Of a DNA stretch of 15,999 nucleotides, positions 14,112 through 15,999 are shown piece by piece. Source of the stretch: Desulfosporosinus sp. (GTDB taxonomy: Bacteria > Bacillota > Desulfitobacteriia > Desulfitobacteriales > Desulfitobacteriaceae). A program made the position numbers and the translations under genes. The notes under the pieces were generated by a model. The model had not been told where the DNA came from, made no database searches, and saw only the letters and a list, made by a program, of their open reading frames with translations. The stretch's first letter is position 1. Each line of letters opens with the position of its first letter. The stretch is from NCBI GenBank assembly GCA_003132105.1, contig PKWS01000327.1, positions 2,562-18,560 on the forward strand, given 5' to 3'.

Positions 14112-14157
14112 AATAGCCCGATAACTTTATGCTGCAAAATCAAGCTATTGGGCTATT
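14112..14157. terminator. Strong 16-bp hairpin, terminator-like
   Basis: AATAGCCCGATAACTT (14112-14127) and AAGCTATTGGGCTATT (14142-14157) pair at 15 of 16 positions, including one G-T, around a 14-nt loop. T-runs on either side are weak, so it may be a structure of another kind. Confidence 0.4.
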
Positions 14158-14187
14158 TAGTACCACTCCCCCAAGGAAAAGCAAACA

Positions 14188-14223
14188 AAGAGCCAGGATA
14201 GAATAACCGTCCTAGCTCTTTTT
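14188..14223 (+). terminator. Intrinsic terminator reading rightward
   Basis: AAGAGCCAGGAT (14188-14199) pairs with GTCCTAGCTCTT (14209-14220) with one mismatch, followed by three more T residues (five in a row, 14219-14223). It is the first good plus-strand terminator after the catabolic operon, 410 bp beyond its last stop codon. Confidence 0.6.
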
Positions 14224-14434
14224 ATAATTGAGAAATGGAAGAGAGAGTTTGTTTGTAGCAGTAATATTATTATACCATACCCACTGACCTCTAGAATTAA
14301 TCCTGGGATTCTGGGGAAGGGGCATGCCATTATCGGACATAATTTGGCACCCACAAGATGTATGACCTAGAACAACCCACAAGATGTTTACAAAGGTATA
14401 CTTTTTAGCCATCTCAGAAAACGTGAATTTCAAT

Positions 14435-14466
14435 AGTTATAAAGGTACTAAATTCTCTTTATAACT
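14435..14466 (-). terminator. Hairpin after the toxin gene
   Basis: AGTTATAAAG (14435-14444) and its exact complement (14457-14466) lie 11 bp beyond the toxin stop codon on the minus strand. There is no clear T-run, so the terminator call is weak, but the placement fits the end of the toxin-antitoxin operon. Confidence 0.4.
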
Positions 14467-14476
14467 GTTTATTTAA

Positions 14477-14734
14477 CTATAAGTTTTTTAAAACATCATG
14501 GTGTCCGACAGAGCGCAAAACTATGGTGTCGCTCGTTCTTTCAAAGATAATCCGAATATCCATGTTTGCGTAAGCTTCCATAAATACGGTTCCTTCGACC
14601 TTATGTGTTTGCAAGGAAGGGTGTCTTGGGTTTTCGGCGAGAAATCGGAGTGCTTTTATAATTTGTTTTCGTTCTTCTGGAGTGTGTTGTATAAAATTCT
14701 CATTAAAGCTTTTTGTTTTTATTACAATCGGCAT
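14477..14734 (-). CDS. RelE/ParE-superfamily toxin
   Basis: An 85-residue basic protein with the RelE/ParE layout: an N-terminal strand and two helices (SFNENFIQHTPEERKQIIKALRFL split over ~9-31), then HKVEG...FMEAYANMDIRIIFER (~44-66) as the sheet core, and the C-terminal VGHHDVL motif common in this superfamily. RelE-type members cut mRNA at the ribosome and ParE-type members poison gyrase; I cannot tell which applies. ATG 14734 has GGAGGAG 8 nt upstream and overlaps the end of the antitoxin gene by 32 bp, so toxin synthesis is coupled to the antitoxin. Confidence 0.85.
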   Translation of the reverse strand: MPIVIKTKSFNENFIQHTPEERKQIIKALRFLAENPRHPSLQTHKVEGTVFMEAYANMDIRIIFERTSDTIVLRSVGHHDVLKNL

Positions 14735-15011
14735 TAGTAAGCTCCTCCAGATCCTTTATAGCATCCTCCATGTTTTCAAATGTATGATAGTCTCCTTTTT
14801 CTAAGTCTTGTTGACTTTGCCGTATTTTCGCTTGCCATTCTTCCGTCCAAAAGTATTTCTGACTTTTATCAACCCAATCAACCGGCCTTAAGAAAATCCC
14901 TCCGTCCATTTCCTCAATTACAATATGATCACCTTCATGTAGGTTTACGTCTTTGGCAATCTGAGCCAAGCTAATAAGCATACGCTTTTGTATTTGCTGA
15001 ACAATAGCCAT
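14703..15011 (-). CDS. AbrB/MazE-type antitoxin
   Basis: A 102-residue acidic protein. Residues ~5-45 (IQKRMLISLAQIAKDVNLHEGD, then IVIEEMDGGIFLRP) match the swapped-hairpin AbrB/SpoVT DNA-binding domain. Residues ~55-102 are helical and charged and should wrap the toxin. The gene precedes and overlaps the toxin gene, the usual order. It starts at ATG 15011, with GGGGGG as a rather unusual ribosome site 9 nt upstream. An AbrB-type antitoxin with a RelE/ParE-type toxin is a mixed but known pairing. It probably represses its own promoter through the palindrome at 15039-15050. Confidence 0.85.
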   Translation of the reverse strand: MAIVQQIQKRMLISLAQIAKDVNLHEGDHIVIEEMDGGIFLRPVDWVDKSQKYFWTEEWQAKIRQSQQDLEKGDYHTFENMEDAIKDLEELTNADCNKNKKL

Positions 15012-15024
15012 TTAATTACCCCCC

Positions 15025-15054
15025 TAATTACAGTTGTCCTGTAATTACAGTATA
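15025..15054 (-). promoter_or_regulatory. Promoter -10 and operator of the toxin-antitoxin operon
   Basis: TATACT on the minus strand (15054-15049) is a good -10 box; the -35 region (near 15072-15077) is weak. The perfect palindrome CTGTAATTACAG (15039-15050) overlaps it, and the half TAATTACAG is repeated at 15025-15033, 17 bp away. The layout is typical of operons repressed by their own antitoxin. Confidence 0.6.
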
Positions 15055-15713
15055 ACCTATTTTTCGGTAGTTTAAAAGAGTATTACTTGTTTACATGGGC
15101 ATGGCCTAAACAAACAATGTTAATTGTGTTAAGGAATGGCGCGAATCGCAGGAAAAAATAGAGGTCTTGATATAACTATAGATCAAAAAGAATTATAGTA
15201 AAGTTAAGAAAAGCAGCCGTTTAGCTTATTGCGTCTTAAGGATATGAATAACTTATTAGCGTAATTTTACATTCCAACCCTATTGAATAGTAGAATGATA
15301 TCCGATAATTTAAGTAAGTATAGGTGTAGTTTGATAATAAAGTTTGTATTAAATAACTGCGATTTTGATAATAAAGTTTGTTGAATATCTAGACCGAAAC
15401 CCGCCTATTCCAAGGGTTTCGCAAAAATACAAACTTTATTATGAAACAACAAACATTATTATAAAAACACAATAGGCAATTTTAAATTACTAGGTCATTA
15501 TGCCTTGCTTCTATTCGAGGAAGGTGGTCAAAGTAGTCCCATCACCCCGTGTCTCCCAAGATCAATTCACCGAAGAGGACGATCTTGAAACATCTGGAAT
15601 ATTCAACAACATAATTCATTGAAAATACCTTAATTCAAAGATAATTCTAAGATTGGCATACGATATTAAATGAAAAGAATGGTAAGGTTTGTTCACAAGA
15701 AGGGGGAATTTTT
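15055..15713. other. Intergenic region upstream of the last gene
   Basis: About 660 bp without a supported gene. It is AT-rich on the left and holds the four-copy repeat at 15329-15468. Right of that, 15490-15600 has a more coding-like composition, with short frames on both strands that are interrupted by stops. It may be a decayed gene or transposase remnant, but I cannot identify it. Confidence 0.45.
15329..15468. repeat. Four-copy nested inverted repeat, like paired transposon ends
   Basis: Copies 1 (15329-15350) and 2 (15363-15383) share TTTGATAATAAAGTTTGT in direct orientation. Copies 3 (15426-15447) and 4 (15447-15468) are the same motif inverted. Copy 1 pairs best with copy 3 (both next to TATT), and copy 2 with copy 4 (both next to TTG). 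A perfect 8-bp hairpin CGAAACCC/GGGTTTCG (15395-15421) marks the centre. Two direct repeats at each end, inverted between ends, is the layout of IS21- or Tn7-like termini, so this may be a 140-bp relic with both ends and no transposase. Confidence 0.75.
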
Positions 15714-15986
15714 ATGAGTATCTCACCCATAAGTGGTACTAGTACTGACACTACTCAAAGCCTAGCCGATATTTTGTTGGCACAGTTACAGGCTAAAATC
15801 AGCCAGCAAATTGCCGACAAGAAAAATAGTGCTGCCAACAACACCATTAGTTCTACTGCCCCATCACTGGACAGTGCTCAGATCAGTCCACAAGCACTGC
15901 AAGCATCTAAAAGGGTAAGTCCTTTGGATACTTTGGTTTCTAACGGAACGATCACTAAGGATCAAGAAAATATTATAGCTATATAA
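15714..15986 (+). CDS. Small low-complexity hypothetical protein (90 aa), maybe truncated
   Basis: AAGGGGG lies 8 nt before ATG 15714. The protein is rich in Ser, Thr, Ala and Gln and has no signal peptide or membrane segment. Residues ~15-40 form a likely amphipathic helix (SLADILLAQLQAKISQQ), then comes an Ala/Asn/Ser linker, and SPLDTLVSNGTITKDQENI (~68-86) ends the frame. That last motif (a helix start, then GTIT-DQ) looks like the beginning of a repeat or helix that stops abruptly at IIAI. From the look of it, relatives could be longer and this one cut by an early stop, but I cannot verify that. Function unknown. Confidence 0.6.
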   Translation: MSISPISGTSTDTTQSLADILLAQLQAKISQQIADKKNSAANNTISSTAPSLDSAQISPQALQASKRVSPLDTLVSNGTITKDQENIIAI

Positions 15987-15999
15987 GTTCCGAATAATA

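Larger units (their letters stand above)
13779..14476. other. Long intergenic region between operon and toxin-antitoxin pair
   Basis: About 700 bp without a gene I can support. It holds a hairpin at 14112-14157, a terminator at 14188-14223 and a hairpin at 14435-14466, each listed separately. A bulged 9-bp stem runs from ACTAGGCTC near 14042 to the CCTAGT near 14076. No terminator lies close after the operon's last stop. Several short minus-strand frames here lack ribosome sites. The composition (many short inverted repeats, no frame) suggests decayed mobile DNA. Confidence 0.5.

Noticed and set aside
14157..14433. Two overlapping minus-strand frames, one containing SDNG as in transposase/integrase cores
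   Set aside because: Only this short match occurs, in the wrong surroundings for a DDE core, without a ribosome site, and running through a clear terminator hairpin.

Overview
The window looks like DNA from a low- to mid-GC, spore-forming Firmicute of the Peptococcaceae type, with Desulfosporosinus or Desulfitobacterium as the best guess. Supporting signs are strong AGGAGG-type ribosome sites, several TTG and GTG starts, and a relic of a zinc-ribbon protein that I associate with that group. The genus is an inference; no rRNA gene or marker protein settles it.

Region 1 (1-4800, all genes on the minus strand) has the makeup of a plasmid-type replicon. A primase-like replication protein (975-2321) lies beside a 277-bp array of nested repeats (2687-2963). 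A three-gene partition-type operon follows: a small ribbon-helix-helix protein, a ParA ATPase and an unrecognised partner (4744-3151). Between the replication gene and the array there is a strong plus-strand promoter, a likely ~100-nt structured RNA with its own terminator, and a hairpin plus T-run just before the replication gene's ribosome site. This resembles antisense-RNA/attenuator copy control. Two small unrecognised genes (566-309 and 324 to beyond the left edge) lie downstream. I cannot tell whether the window is a plasmid or a replicon integrated in a chromosome.

Region 2 (4800-5840) is a junction of debris: a 311-bp miniature inverted-repeat element, a 5'-truncated zinc-ribbon pseudogene with its old terminator, and a possible short 5S rRNA relic. 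It ends with a clear promoter, a 29-bp perfect inverted repeat at the start of transcription and a second inverted repeat, all in front of the regulator gene of region 3.

Region 3 (5843-13778, plus strand) is one large catabolic operon: IclR-type regulator, OPT-family transporter, Asp/Glu/hydantoin racemase-like protein, DUF917 protein, DUF1177 protein, AroM-family protein, M29-like metallopeptidase homologue, and a conserved protein I cannot name. Gaps are 12-30 bp except for two gaps of about 170-190 bp, each holding a hairpin without a T-run. The set suggests uptake and breakdown of a peptide-like or cyclic (hydantoin- or thiohydantoin-like) compound; the substrate is unknown.

Region 4 (13779-15999) is mostly non-coding. 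It holds terminator-like hairpins, an AbrB-type antitoxin with an overlapping RelE/ParE-type toxin (minus strand), a 140-bp nested four-copy repeat that looks like the paired ends of a mobile element, and a small low-complexity protein gene at the right edge that may be cut short.
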